Shown: one piece after another, positions 48,264-60,700 of the stretch
Layout of the letters: every line of letters starts with the position of its first letter
How positions within the stretch are numbered: position 1 is the first letter of the stretch
DNA from: Tanytarsus gracilentus
Taxonomy: Eukaryota; Arthropoda; Insecta; Diptera; Chironomidae
Direction: 5' to 3'
DNA length: 64,000 nt
NCBI GenBank assembly: GCA_038502055.1
Contig: JAXRKN010000039.1
Coordinates: 3,720,001-3,784,000, forward strand
Notes under the pieces: generated by a model
Told to the model about the DNA's origin: nothing
Database searches by the model: none
What the model saw: only the letters and a program-made list of their open reading frames with translations
Translations under genes and position numbers: made by a program

Positions 48264-48900
48264 TTACTGATAAGGGCAATCGACAAGATCAGCTCTCATG
48301 CAAATTCCAAGCTGACGATCAAAAAATTCACCTGGTTGACATTCTCGTGATGTTGGAACTCCATCAACACAAAGAGTGAATTTAGTACACGACTCACGAA
48401 CATGAACCTAAAATTAAAATAATTAACAAAATATTAATTTTTAATATTTTTTGATCTAACCATTAAAAATCCTTCTGCAGGACATGGTTCACAGTTGAAG
48501 GCATCCGGCCACTGACAAAATCCTTCGCCAGGTCCAGTTGTTTTAAAATAAAATGGATCAGGACAGTCAACCATGAATGCTAAGAAGTTAACACATGAAT
48601 AGTAAGCGGGACAGTGCGAGTAATCGTTGATGAAACCTAAAAAATATTTTAAAATTATGTCTAAAGATGTTTTCATTTTTTATTGTGGAGAATTTTACGT
48701 GCAAAATATTATTTGATAATTTTTAAATTTTTTGCGCATTTCTTACCGTCGCCGTTCATTTCTGGTGGAAGATTTTCACAAGGATTTCGTCGCAATTGAG
48801 CGTAAGTGGTGTAAAAAAATATCACAAAAATCGCCAAAACTAAAAAATTATTTAAAAATTTTATTTTTTATTTTACAAAATAAAACTTTTCACCTCTCAT
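48264..48900 (-). CDS. Peritrophin-like secreted chitin-binding protein C
   Basis: First of the three tandem paralogues in transcription order. Exons on the minus strand: 48894-48900 (seven bases, ATG AGA G), 48747-48839, 48461-48636, 48264-48407, giving 139 residues. The signal peptide MRVLAIFVIFFYTTYA is split by intron 1, as in the paralogues. Domain 1 starts at C23 (NPCENLPPEMNGDG), continues FINDYSHCPAYYSC, and closes at FCQWPDAFNCEPC. Domain 2 is ESCTKFTLCVDG…GICMRADLVDCPYQ. All introns are GT-AG (intron 3 donor ATG|GTTAGA). Exon 3 is 92% identical in DNA to that of paralogue B (162 of 176), far closer than the last exons. A chitin-binding role is family knowledge; tissue is not shown by the sequence. 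Confidence 0.88.
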
Positions 48901-49569
48901 TTTTATCACAGTCGTTGTCAAATTCTGAACCTGAACTAAATGAATCTTATTTAAAGAAAATAATTTTTTCTATCACTCTCTTGAGATTATTTTTTATCAA
49001 AAGATTTGATAGGAATCAAGGGAGGAGGAACAACTCGCATTTGATAAATTTTTTTTTTAAAATTAAATAATTTTTAGTTTCCAAGTCAAATTTTTCTCTT
49101 TTTCTCCCTTCTCTCTTATTTCCACACAATCGTCTCAATCTCTCTTCTCTATTGCATCTTGCTCAACAGCTGTTGCGAAGCAACAGATGTTGTGTAAAAA
49201 ATAACGGTCAAAAATATTTTAAAAAAATTCTTACGTGCGCTCCAATACTTCAACACCATCAACTTCACCACTCACCCTCTTCCCTCGATAATCATGCGCT
49301 ATCACTGTCGTACCCCCAATTCATTTTCATACAGTGACAAGATTAAAGACAACGAGAGAAGAAGTGCAAAATCATTCATGTTACCAAAGATGAAATAAAT
49401 AATAATTTTAGAAAGAGTTAATTCTTGTTGGAACCAATAAAACAGTCAATCATAACGGTGAAATTAAAATCTTGCTCGCGATCAATTCAAACATTCACAT
49501 GCTTAATTTTCAAAAAGTAATTTTTGTTACCAAATTAAGTACAATAAATTTGATCAGGAAAAAGGGCTA

Positions 49570-50098
49570 AATAAAATAAGTAAAAAAAATTTAACAACAC
49601 TCCCTTCTCTTTGTACAACTAGGTATTTCGCACGAAAAAGTTTTAAATAAAATAAAATCAGTAAACATTTTGACATTTTTATACATTTTGTTATAGCTCT
49701 CTTGTAAACTTAAAACTAAATTTTGGTATTTGTTTATCGCAACATATTAAACATATGTATGCAATACTTGAATGAATTTAATATTGAAATTTAAGATCCA
49801 AAAATTAAGAAGTGGGCGGTTTTAAAAAACATAAACAGAAAAAATTCCGCTCCCTTCTCTAATTTTTGGATCTTAAATTCCAATATTAAATTCATTCAAG
49901 TATTGCATACATATGTTTAATATGTTGCGATAAAGCAAATACCAAAATTTAGTTTTAAGTTTACAAGAGAGCTATAACAAAATGTATAAAAATGTCAAAA
50001 TGTTTACTGATTTTATTTTATTTAAAACTTTTTCGTGCGAAATACCTAGTTGTACAAAGAGAAGGGAGTGTTGTTAAATTTTTTTTACTTATTTTATT
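49570..50098. repeat. Long near-perfect palindrome (two ~250-bp arms)
   Basis: The left arm 49570-49819 and right arm 49847-50098 are reverse complements with very few mismatches or indels (for example TTTGTTTATCGC against GCGATAAAGCAAA). The loop is about 27 bases. Each arm also carries its own terminal inverted repeat: in the right arm CTCCCTTCTCT (49850-49860) pairs with AGAGAAGGGAG (50058-50068), and the left arm has the equivalents at 49600-49610 and about 49807-49817. The symmetry extends 30 bp beyond these repeats, so this is an inverted duplication rather than two independent insertions. A transcript would fold into a long double-stranded hairpin. Confidence 0.93.
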
Positions 50099-50497
50099 CA
50101 AATATTCGAATACATTCGAGATATTGTCACAACTGTTGTTGATCTTCTTTTATTTATTTAATATTTTAATAAATTATATGTCTTTGTATCTGGATAACTG
50201 TTTTTGAAGGTGCGCTTTTAAAGTTAATTTTTACGTCTCCACAGCGTAGTTTCATAAAAACAGTTGCTCATTATCGTTTTTAAATTTTTTAATTTGTTCC
50301 TTGAAAACTTTTAATTCAATTTATGAAGAAGAATTTCATTTTCATTGCTGTTCGTTATTTAGCTTTAATCAAGTGTTTTTTAAACTTGAAATTTTTTGTC
50401 ATTTCTTTAAACTATTGCGTGAGAAATTCAACTACTGAAAAGACATAAAAAATATCAAAAAAATTAAATATAATTTCTGAGCACGTAAAAAGTGGAT

Positions 50498-50503
50498 TTT
50501 ATT
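50498..50503 (-). terminator. Poly(A) signal of the carbonic anhydrase gene
   Basis: AATAAA on the minus strand about 100 bases past the carbonic anhydrase stop codon. Confidence 0.45.
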
Positions 50504-50601
50504 CATTAAAAAATAATTTTAATTTTAACATTTCAAAACTCGTGATCATATTGTTAGAAATAATCTAAAATTTTTTCTACTCAATTCTTATAATGATAAA
50601 T

Positions 50602-51529
50602 TTAAGAGCACGATCCGATTACAGTGCGTCCATTCAAAGCCTGAATAGGTCTGTAGTTTGTTGGGTAAAAGTCGGTTAATGCTCGAAGCTCTGAAGTTGT
50701 AATTTTGATTGGTTCAGTCGAGACAAGCCAACGAACGGATTCGAAGCATCCTGGAGTCGTAAGTGAACCTAGTTGGGGAAAAATTCAGAAATTTTGATTC
50801 CAGTTTGATTCACTAATTGCGATAAATATTCAATTTTTACCTTTGTAACTAATGAAATCCTTTACATCGAATTTAATTAAATCTAAAATATTTTTGTAGT
50901 CCTTTTCACTATCAATAACGAACTCATCGCCCTCATTTGGAATTTTTGAAAGATATTTGACGAATTGATTTTCATTTTTGGCATTGGCCTTTGGGCTTTT
51001 AGCGAGTTCAAAAAAGACACCTAGAACAGCCAAACCATCAGATTGAGCTATAGCAGCACTAAGATTTGCATATTTTGAGTTGTAGTGAACAAGATGCATT
51101 TCGGCAGCATAACGTTGTCCATTAACAGTGTGCTCGCTTCCACCAGTGCTGTTGAAAAATTGCGTTATATTTTTTTAATTAAATTTCTTTGGAATTCACC
51201 TTTGAGGTCCCCAATGAATGTGAGCAGAGTGGAACACATATTCATTAAGATTTCTACGCTCGTCAAACCACTGCAAAATACGCGGAGTTTTCTTCACAAA
51301 GTTAAACACAAAGTAAAATCCATGTCCGTCGTTAACAATCTGAGAAATAATTTTTTTATTAAAATGTTTAATTTTTTTATTAAATTTACCTTCACTGACT
51401 CAATTTGAGTGTACAAGTATCTAATTCTCAATCTTGTTTTCTCACATTTAACCGAATCAGTATCGAGGTTAATTGGAGTTTGGGCTTGGCCATTACAGAG
51501 AGGATCGTTTACACCCCAAAATGCAGGTC
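50602..51529 (-). CDS. Alpha-carbonic anhydrase (5' end not found)
   Basis: Zinc enzyme that interconverts CO2 and bicarbonate, used in pH control. Four exons, minus strand: 51390-51529, 51200-51339, 50841-51148, 50602-50768, giving 251 complete codons before the stop. Alpha-class landmarks are all present: GPAFWGVND and TPINLDT near the N terminus, NDGHGFYF with the proton-shuttle histidine (H64 in human numbering), SAHIHWG (H94, H96), GSEHTVNGQRYAAEMHLVHYN (E106, H119, shown split: GSEHTVNG then EMHLVHYN), and GSLTTPGC with T199-T200. The active site therefore looks intact. The first exon, expected to carry a signal peptide and end in phase 1 before GA|CCT, was not found; it may lie in 51530-55300. 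Cysteines at LCNGQ and TTPGC fit the disulfide of secreted forms. Introns are GT-AG. Confidence 0.9.
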
Positions 51530-54500
51530 CTGAGTTCAGAATGTCAATTAATTAACTTAAATTCATCCATTTTTTTAAAAAAATAATTCCTTTTAACTCA
51601 AGCTTTAAACTACTTTAATCTTACAATTTTATTAAAATCCACAAAAAAAAAAATTTTAAAAAAAAGAAAAATATCGTGGAATGTAAAATATTTTCGCAGT
51701 TGTTAATTTTTTTTTTCAAAGTATTGAAAATTATACATCTAATTTAATTTTTGAATTAAACTCAATTTTATATTCATGATAATTATGATGGGAACAGTTG
51801 CTCATCTTAAAAACTTCCTGCTCGCATATGAATTTCAAAATTATTCACATCATGACAAATTTAATTTTCCTTCATTTCTTTTTTCTTGGTGTGCATACAT
51901 TGCATAATAATGCTGATCACATTTTCCTCTTCCGACATAAAATGTTGTTGAGTGAATATGCAAATAACAAAGTTTTCTCCCTCCACAACTCATCATTGTC
52001 ATGACACGAGAGAAAAATCCGGAAGATAATTTACATTAATAAATTTTTTCGAAAGAGGAAAAATATTCGAAATTATTTTCCTCCTCTCTCCGGTTCGAGT
52101 CATTCTGCTTGGACAAATATTATCTGCTAAAATTACTGAAGCTCAACTTTTTGCTCTCTTTCAGCATCGAGACTATGAATTGGTCGTCAGAATGACAAAA
52201 AATTACTATGTTGAGCATTTAAATGTGAAAAGTTTCAGGGATCATATTTTATTTGGGCATTCGAGATGGCAAGGGCGAAAAATTTACAAAAATATTTAAA
52301 AACTTATCAGCTATTTTTTTTCAATTAAGTCAAAACCAGTTTTAAGTTATTCGAGATTTAAAAAAGTTTAAATCCCAATTATTGAGATTTTCATTTAAAT
52401 TTACGCATAATTTCATGCCCTCGAATCCTTTTTTATCCTCACACTCACTCAACTGAACAGAGTCCTTTCTTTCCAAATAATGCATGACTGGAAAAATCAT
52501 CGAATTTATCTCTGCGAGAAATATTTTTCTGCTTTAATAAATTTTCTCGCTTTTGTAATTTTTTCTCAATGTGGCGATGGAACACGAGAACAACATGGAT
52601 AAATTGCGAAAGTTTTTTTTATCAGTGATGAAATGTTTTGCAAAGCTCGGGAAGAGAGAGAGACAGAAGAGCATACTGTACATGGAGATTAAATAGTTTT
52701 TTGGGAATTTTATTTTTAAAAACTTTTCATCTGACGATGCTGCCAGGCTCAAAATTGGCTTCTGTTAAATTAAGTTGTGAAAAAAGCTTTATACTCATAA
52801 AGGTGAAAACTAAAAGCTCTGATTTATATTTTTATAATGAAAATTTTAGTTTAATGAAAAACTTTTAAGGCAGCATTAGAATTCAATTTTTTTAACTTTC
52901 AAAGAGCTTTTAAGTGAATTTGAAAAGCTCATTTTAAAGCTCATATTTTTTGATCCCTTGAAGTTATGCAACCGCTAAATATTTGATTATTGTTCATTGT
53001 TTCCCAAGCATCGCCCAGAAACACTCTAAAACTCACTCATTTGATAAAATTAAATTTTTGTTCATAAACTCCTGAAAATTTTTAATTAATTTTCACTTAG
53101 AAACAATCCAGGCTAAAATACAATTAGTTGAAAATTTTAAAAATAATTTCATAAACTTGGACAATGAAATTTTTTAATATTTGAACAATGGAATTAAATT
53201 TTATTAGCTATTGAAAAGGATTCTAATTAAAAATATTTTTTGTTTGCGAATTTTATTGAAAAGTTTCTAACTTCATCTCCACTCAATTTTTCCTTCAATA
53301 ACTCAACCTGAGACCCTTCAAACTCATCCATGGCAATCATTCCCACTCTTCATTTTCAATATTTAATAATTTTCCTCCATCAGCTACAAAAAAGTTTTCA
53401 CATTAAAAAGTGAGTACACAACAAAGTAGCAGCAGCTGAAATTTCAGTAGCATTTTCAACTTTTTCTCTCATTTCCTTCCTTGAAGTAAGTTTCAAAAGA
53501 AATCAAAGGTAATTTGCATGTTTACATATATTTTTTCGCACGCTTTACTTCGTTTGTATTTGAAGAAAACTTTTTTACATCACAAATTTCTCGCGAGTCA
53601 TTGAGCTTTAAGATTTTTAAGGAAAAACTTTCTCGAATTTCTTTTCTCCATTATTCAAGTGTCCCAGTTCCAACTTCAACGCAACGAAGCAAAAATGAAA
53701 GAAATGAACAAAAAATTCTTTCCACAAAGCACTCGAGTCAAAATAATTTATTGACGAAAATTTTCTTTCATTTTTTGTACTTTTACCATAGAAGCGCACA
53801 CACGTGTTCGTAACAATATCATATTTATTTGTTATTTATGATTGCGAAGCTGTTGCTCCGCTCCAATAAACTTCTCCCCCCAAAAGCGTTTGTTCTAGTA
53901 ATGATTGATTTATTATGAAAGATTTCAATACAACGTTGGCGGATTATTCGATGCTGAAAAGTATTCAATTGCTTGAGGCTGATATAAAATAATGCTGAAA
54001 TTGAGCGAAAATAATAATTATTTTGTATTTAATCAATAGAAAAGTATATTTCATGGCTTTATAAAAGTTTAGAGGGTGAAAAAATTTTATCACCCCTCAA
54101 AATATCTCGAGACCATTTTGATTTATTTACAATGTCCATGACTGGATTATGCAGAGGACACAACTCGCACGCGCATATCGGAAAAGAGTCAATAAAGTTT
54201 ACAATCAACTGAACTTCCTTCATCCCCTTTCACTCATATCCTCCAAAAAAATAATATTGATAAGTCCGATTTGTATTTATGAGCGAGTGACTAAAAAGAG
54301 AAGCGCAAACACAATAAATTTTTATTTATCGCAGTGTCATACAGTGACGGGGCGTAGTGACTAGTCTAATGTGTATTTATTGCACAGATCGTTATGATTT
54401 ATTGTCTATCCGTATCATGCCTTTTTATTCGCACCATATAGCGAGAGCGCAATTCTATGAGATAACAAATGATAACCAATTTCGTCATATTCAATCGCAA

Positions 54501-55304
54501 TTTTTTATCGCCGCTGGAGAGTTGAAAAAATAGTCCGATTATTTTGACTTTGTATTTTATTAGTGAATTTTTTGATGCAATAAAAAGTTTATTTGGGAGA
54601 TTAAAGACTTGAAGTTTAAAATTTTTAATTGTGTTTTTAATTTTTTATATTTTTTAATTTTTTTAAAAATAGAAAATATAAAAAATTTAAAATCGAGTAA
54701 TCAAATAATTAAGCTTAAAACTCTAATCCGACTTTTTTTATATTTTAATTAAAAGTTTTAATTTAAAAGTCAAAGTAATATTTTTACTTTGTATGTACTT
54801 AATTTGTTGTAATAAAAGACACGAGCTAATAAATCTCATCAAAACTTGCTTTGTTTATTTTCCCCTCTTTTATTTCGTTTCTTAATGAATAATTAAAATC
54901 ACAATTTTAACTCGGAAGGGAAATTAAATCATTCTCAACCCCCATCTTGACTTTTGCTCTCTTTCGAAATTTCGTAAGTAATTATTTAAAATATTTCCTC
55001 AAGTGCTAAAGAATTTCATGAAGTCAATTGCGTACTTCTGAAATATCGACGCGGAAAATCTGGTTGGTAAATATTTGCACGGAGGAAACTTCTTCATTAA
55101 ATTCTTTTTCACCGTCGAGTACTCAAAGTGCCCTTTTTCTTCCTCTTCTTTATTATTATGACTCAATGAATGAGAAATTTAATTTGTTAGCGTGAGATTG
55201 AAAATTATGATGACATTGGAGTTCTTCTTCCATCATCGCTATAAATCTGATTGTGAGCCATTTGAGAGGGTTATCATGGAAATAAATCAGACACAGTTTA
55301 CGTG
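51530..55304. other. No gene identified; expected to hold the carbonic anhydrase first exon
   Basis: AT-rich with no conserved reading frame on either strand. Open frames such as 53514-53813 (plus) and 52534-52752 (minus) have biased composition and no domain I recognise. A minus-strand donor-like ATT|GTAAGA near 51619 is not preceded by a convincing signal-peptide exon. Confidence 0.4.
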
Positions 55305-55328
55305 TGATAAATTGCTCTTTTTTTGGTT
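55305..55328 (+). repeat. Left copy of a 24-bp direct repeat (target-site duplication)
   Basis: Identical to 57686-57709 over 24 bases (TGATAAATTGC, then T-rich, ending GGTT). The two copies frame the 2.36-kb insertion. Confidence 0.9.
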
Positions 55329-57685
55329 AGATTAGATTAGATAACAGTCAGGTAGCCACTACCGAAGTAGGAAGACGTCCGACGCAACCTCACATGATTG
55401 ACCCGCGATTCCTCAGAAAAGCGAAGCCTAGTGGGCTACTTAGGCAAGTATCTACAGTCGATACGAACCACAGGTACGAACACACCCCTGACTGGAGTAA
55501 ATACAATTAGATAATCATTAGTGAGAACCGATGCCGGGCAAACACCCTCTATCATCGGCTTTGGTTAATAGGGCATTTTAAAATACCTTTACGGCAATGT
55601 TAGTGTGTTAGTGTTTTTTTTGTAAGTTTTTGTTTTCGAATGATTTTTTGTTTGTAGTTTCTAAAGAAACTACGGTTAAGAACAGTCTTGTTTACTGAGC
55701 AGATATTACAGTTTCCAACTAATCAAAACCAAATCAACATTTTATTTGATTGATTGATTGATTGATAACTGAGTGGTAGCGCGTTGGTGTTACCAAGAAG
55801 ACGCAAACCATGCAGAACCCTTAAGATTTCTCTTAAGAATAGAGTATAAATACCCCTTTTTTCCCCCTCAACAATGAACGTCTCCTCGGAGAACGTCCAC
55901 CTCGGGAGCTGCAACACACGTCTTGAGAAAGACGCACTAGCGATCGAATTACCCCGTTCAGAGTTTTTAGTGTTAGTCGACATGGAACGTCAAGGGAACA
56001 AACCAAACATGACGCCGTGATCCATGCCGTAAAATTTTCATTATGAACAGTCTTGTGATCACTCATAGAGTGTTTCCAACTAATCACAATTGTGGGTTAG
56101 TTAACTGAACCTTACGGTTGCAGTTATAAATTAAATAAATCAAAGGTGGTTTCGACGGCATTTTATAAAGTTACCGCCACTACAACCTTCCTCAGCCCTG
56201 ACAAGCTGTTAGGAACTGGCCCACCCACATTACAATACAAACAAACATAAAACATAAAACATAAATTTATAAAGTACAAAGTCAAACCAATTGTATAAAA
56301 GTTTGGTTTATCATCTACCTTCCTCCATCTAATCTAGTCGATTAGCATGGGATGTACAGGTCATTCAAGTTCGTCCGTAAGTACTCACTACTTCCTTCCT
56401 CAACTGGTCACTAAGATTAACAGTTGGTTTTGTTGGATACCAACGAATACGATATCAAAATGTCATTAACTTGATTCAAATTAAAATATAAAGTAAAAAA
56501 CATCATTTATGTAAAACCCCATATTTCCCCCTGGTCAAGTTAATTAAATTTTTCTATCAACTCTTTCCTACGTTTCCATTATAGAGAACAATTCAAAAAT
56601 ATAATTTTTATACAAAAAAAAAACCACCCGAATGCGCTTATTTTCCCCTGGTTAAGTTAATTAAATTTTCTCTATCAACTCTTTAACTGAATGATTTAAA
56701 AAATTCAATTAAAATAAATAAATAAATAAATTCCTTCATTGATACCCATGAAGAAAATATTTGGAGAGAGTTACTCTCCGAAGTGAGAATGAGCGAGAGA
56801 GAAAAAAAAAATATGAAGTGAAATTCTAAGAATTTGATTTCACAATAAAAAAAATTTCACTCATTTCCACTTCCTTACGTAATTTAAACACTTAAACTCG
56901 ATGAATTTGATGATGATGACACACTTAGGAACACATTTAAAATATATTAATGATGATAAAAACACTTTAAACAGGATAAATTAATATTTATTTGACGAGG
57001 TTAAAAATCGCGATGGTGTTCGGTTTACTGTCCGGATGAAACTCTCAAAACCAAATCAACATTTTATTTGTCTCAAATCACTTAGATAAAAGCCGTGATT
57101 CCACCACTACCTTCCTCAACTGAGACTAGTGTACACAGTTGGTGTGTCGAGTCAAAATATATGTCCGTTGTCCATTTTAGAACAATCACAAACACAAACC
57201 CTCCCTCGAGATCAAAGTGTGCAAATCCCTTAACTCCTATCTATAAATATCCTTTCAAACAAAATTAAAACAAAATTACAAGTCCCTGGCTGACATTTTT
57301 ATTTTGAAAATGAAATTTACCCAATTTACTCATCAACAAAAAAAACTTCCCCTGTTTAACCTAAACTTGTTTCAAAATAACTCCACTTCCGTTCCTCAAC
57401 GGATCCTTACCGGATTTCAGTTGGACCCTGTCAGACTTTTACCAAAATAAATTTCATTACATTACATAGTTACCCATGAAAGTTTTTTTGAAAAATCCTC
57501 AATGGACAATTTTTCCAAAACAGACTTCCTTCCTTCCAAATTGAGTGTACTCGAACATTTTCTATCACTACCTGTCCTAATCAAACTAACTAGCCACTTT
57601 TACCTACTCTAGCACTGCCAAAACCCAATTAATCACCGGAGCAAATAATTTTTGCAACTCACTTTTTCAACGCACACTTCGATCC
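55329..57685 (-). mobile_element. 2.36-kb probable retroelement-type insertion
   Basis: This 2357-bp segment is bounded by an identical 24-bp direct repeat. Its left edge is a short tandem tail (AGATTAGATTAGAT on the plus strand), so on the minus strand the element would end in ATCTAATCT-type repeats, like the simple-repeat tails of some non-LTR retrotransposons. A long, variable target duplication also fits target-primed reverse transcription. No reverse transcriptase or endonuclease frame is visible; the longest open frames are 84-86 codons (55723-55983 and 55833-56087, minus). Internal recurring pieces include TTTCCAACTAATCA (near 55701 and 56070) and CCAAATCAACATTTTATTT (near 55728 and 57050). 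It could be a degenerate or non-autonomous element, or a retro-copied non-coding RNA. Confidence 0.65.
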
Positions 57686-57709
57686 TGATAAATTGCTCTT
57701 TTTTTGGTT
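57686..57709 (+). repeat. Right copy of a 24-bp direct repeat (target-site duplication)
   Basis: Identical to 55305-55328; see the insertion between them. Confidence 0.9.
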
Positions 57710-60700
57710 TATAAAAAATTACTTTACTGATCTTAATTTGACAGAAATTTGCTGGAATATTTTTTTAAAGGAATGCACACTGTAAAAAATAAAAAAAATT
57801 CATAATTTTTCTGAAATTTAAATTTTTTAAGCAACCATTTTTTTGTTGAATTTTTTTATTTTTTTCAATTTTTGTTCCCTCGTCATTTCCCTTCATTCAC
57901 CCTTCCTGTTATTAAAACAATTGCATGTTTTATAAAATGTGTGTACGGCTTATCAGCACAACCTGCTAATGCCTGTCTTTAGTCAGAATTTATTTGTAAC
58001 TGTTCCTCACTAAATTCAAATAAAGTGTTTTCGTCATGTGAGTAAAGGATTAATTTTCTTATCATTTTTGGTTGATGATAAAAATGGCAAAATTTCAGCA
58101 AATTTTTGAGTCAGAATAAAATTAATTTTAATTACTTTGATTTTGTTTTTTAAAAAAATTTAATGAATAAAAACCAGCATAAAATTTCAAAGCGGACATG
58201 AATTGGGTTTTTGACTGATGTCCATTATTTTTATCATTTTCGAAACTTTTGTTCACTCGCTAGCCAGATTATATGCAGCACAAAGCAAAAAGCCCAAAAG
58301 CAAATTAAAAGCCGGATTTTATGTTTTGATTAATGAATTTTATGCTTCAACAATCTCCAACGTTCAAAATTTTTCACTCGCACGGTCATGGTCTTCTGGT
58401 GTTATCGCGGATTGTTGTTGTAACTAGAAAAATATTATCGGATTTTATCTACTGACTATCCGAGCTGTAGCTTAAATATTTCGTTCGTAATTTCTCTCTC
58501 ATTTTGATAATCAGCTGTGTATGCAAAAACAAATGTATGGCTATGGACTGTAAATTCAGATGTGTGGGTTAATTCTGAATTTGAGAGAAAAGTTTTGGAT
58601 AAATACAAAAATATTTGAGTTGTGATTTTAATTATGGGGTAAATTCAATTGCTAAGTCACATGAATTTTAAATGTTTATTAATTGGATTTTTACATTAAA
58701 TTTTAAATTTTTTTATCAGGTTTTGATTTTTTTATTAAAATTAAAATCATATAATGTCATGATTTATTCTGAAGTAATGCAAATAAAGAGATTCGCTCTC
58801 AAAAAGAAAGTTACACACTCGCAAATTTAACTACCTACATGATCATTAGCGTCTCTCTTCTCAAACACAAACACATTCATAAACATCACTCAAAAACTCA
58901 TTCACAAAAATTATACTCAAACGTTATCAGCAACAATGAAAAAAAAAATAATTTACAACCATCTGATGCGAAAATGTTTGTAAATATTTCAGTTGATGCT
59001 TGCACGTGTGATTTGCCGGGTTCAACGCTGATAAAGATTGTCATTAGAGCAGCTTTAATAATACCTCAAAGTTTGTTATCAAAATATTTTTAAATACACT
59101 TGTGTTGGAAGCTCACATACGTTATCAAGTTGCCGCCTGTAGAAAGGCAAAAATTATTAAAAACGTCGTAGTCGCTCAGTTTGATGAATTCATCGCAACG
59201 TGTCGGTTTGTGTTAAAATTCAATTTCTCAAAAAAATTCAATAAAAGTGAGTTTATAGTTTTTTTAGTACTTTCAATGGCGTGATTTTCAAAACCACATC
59301 AAACACATTATCGAGCCTCGTTATAAAATAAAGTTTTTATGTCTCGAACACGTTAAGGTTAAAAGTTCAAAGCGTATGAAAGGAGAGAAAGAGAAAAAGC
59401 AATTTCGGCGAATTTAAACATAATAATTCAAAAGCTGGTGTATTTAGCGAAAGGGTGTGCAACTTAAGGTTTAAAAGAAATTTTTAATTTTGATTTTAAA
59501 AATTGGTATTTTTTTAAACTACCTAAGCTTCTCTCCTTTGAAATAAAACCCTTTCTTTTTAGCGATTGCTCAATGAGTGGGGTGATGGAAAATATTGAAA
59601 TTGATAAATTATTGTTTAACGCCGCACATGCAAAAAAGTAAAAAGAAGCAAAGAATTGAAATAATGAAATGAGTTTAAAAATATTCGAAGCAAATTTTGC
59701 TAGAGGGCGATTATTAATAAAAATTAAAAGCTTGTTTGTTTGGAAATTTTTCTTCAGCAAGTAAAGCTCGAAATTGGGTTTGAGGCTGATTAAAATTTAT
59801 TGGATTGAAATTAATTTAATCGATGATTTTTGTGAAGGATTTTTAGAGTTTTGTTATTTTCTACAATACGCTAAATTAACAAAAATTAAAGCAATGACAA
59901 TTCAAATAATTTCCATTGATTTGCTTACATCAAAAATAATAGTAAATGTAATTAATGCAATTGGTTAATACAAATATTAACTGAGTGGACGTTTGGATCC
60001 TTTTCAAATGAAATTCACCTAAATTAAATTGTTTTGTTTGATATTCCGTCAATTGAGCAATCGAAACATCGTAAAGGCATCATTATAAAAATTATATTTT
60101 CGGTAATTAAAATTGCGGAAATTATTATCAACTCAGATAATTTTTGTCTTTTTTCTAGTAATTAATTTACTATAGAGACAATAATTGGTTTGATATTTTT
60201 GAGATAAACTCAGTAATTAAGATTAAAACATTGAATACAAAATTAGGAAATTTAGAAATTAAAATTTACGACCATTTTTAGTTCCATGATTTAAACCTCC
60301 AACTCCAACATTTACAGTCACGAGTTTTCCGCACAAACCGCAAAAAACCGAGTCGAGTGGAAGAGACATAAAATGATTATCACATCATAAAAATGGCCAA
60401 ATAATTGTCCGACCGAACCCAAAAATGAAAATTAGTGTGAATTGGAATTAAAATAATTAATTACGTATTTTGTGTGCATTGAATGCAAAATTTGGACAAA
60501 TTCTTTTGTGCTCACATAAATCGTGGTCATTAAATCGCCTGGAAAAAAATTCATTCATAATTGTTAAAATTTAAATGATGATAAATGTGCACACTTCATC
60601 CCCAAACACGTTCGTACCCCAAAGCATTCAATTAAAGAAATTAATTTTGAGTTCCACCATCGAGAAAATTTAAAATAACAGCAATTAAGCCCGGGCTGTG

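Larger units (their letters stand above)
48901..50601. other. Upstream of the peritrophin trio and downstream of the carbonic anhydrase gene
   Basis: It holds the promoter of peritrophin-like gene C, the long palindrome at 49570-50098 and the carbonic anhydrase 3' region (minus-strand AATAAA at 50498-50503). No conserved reading frame was found outside these. Confidence 0.5.

Noticed and set aside
52085..52115. GGTTCGAGTC, resembling a tRNA T-arm
   Set aside because: No acceptor, D or anticodon stems can be paired with it. No convincing tRNA was seen anywhere in the window.
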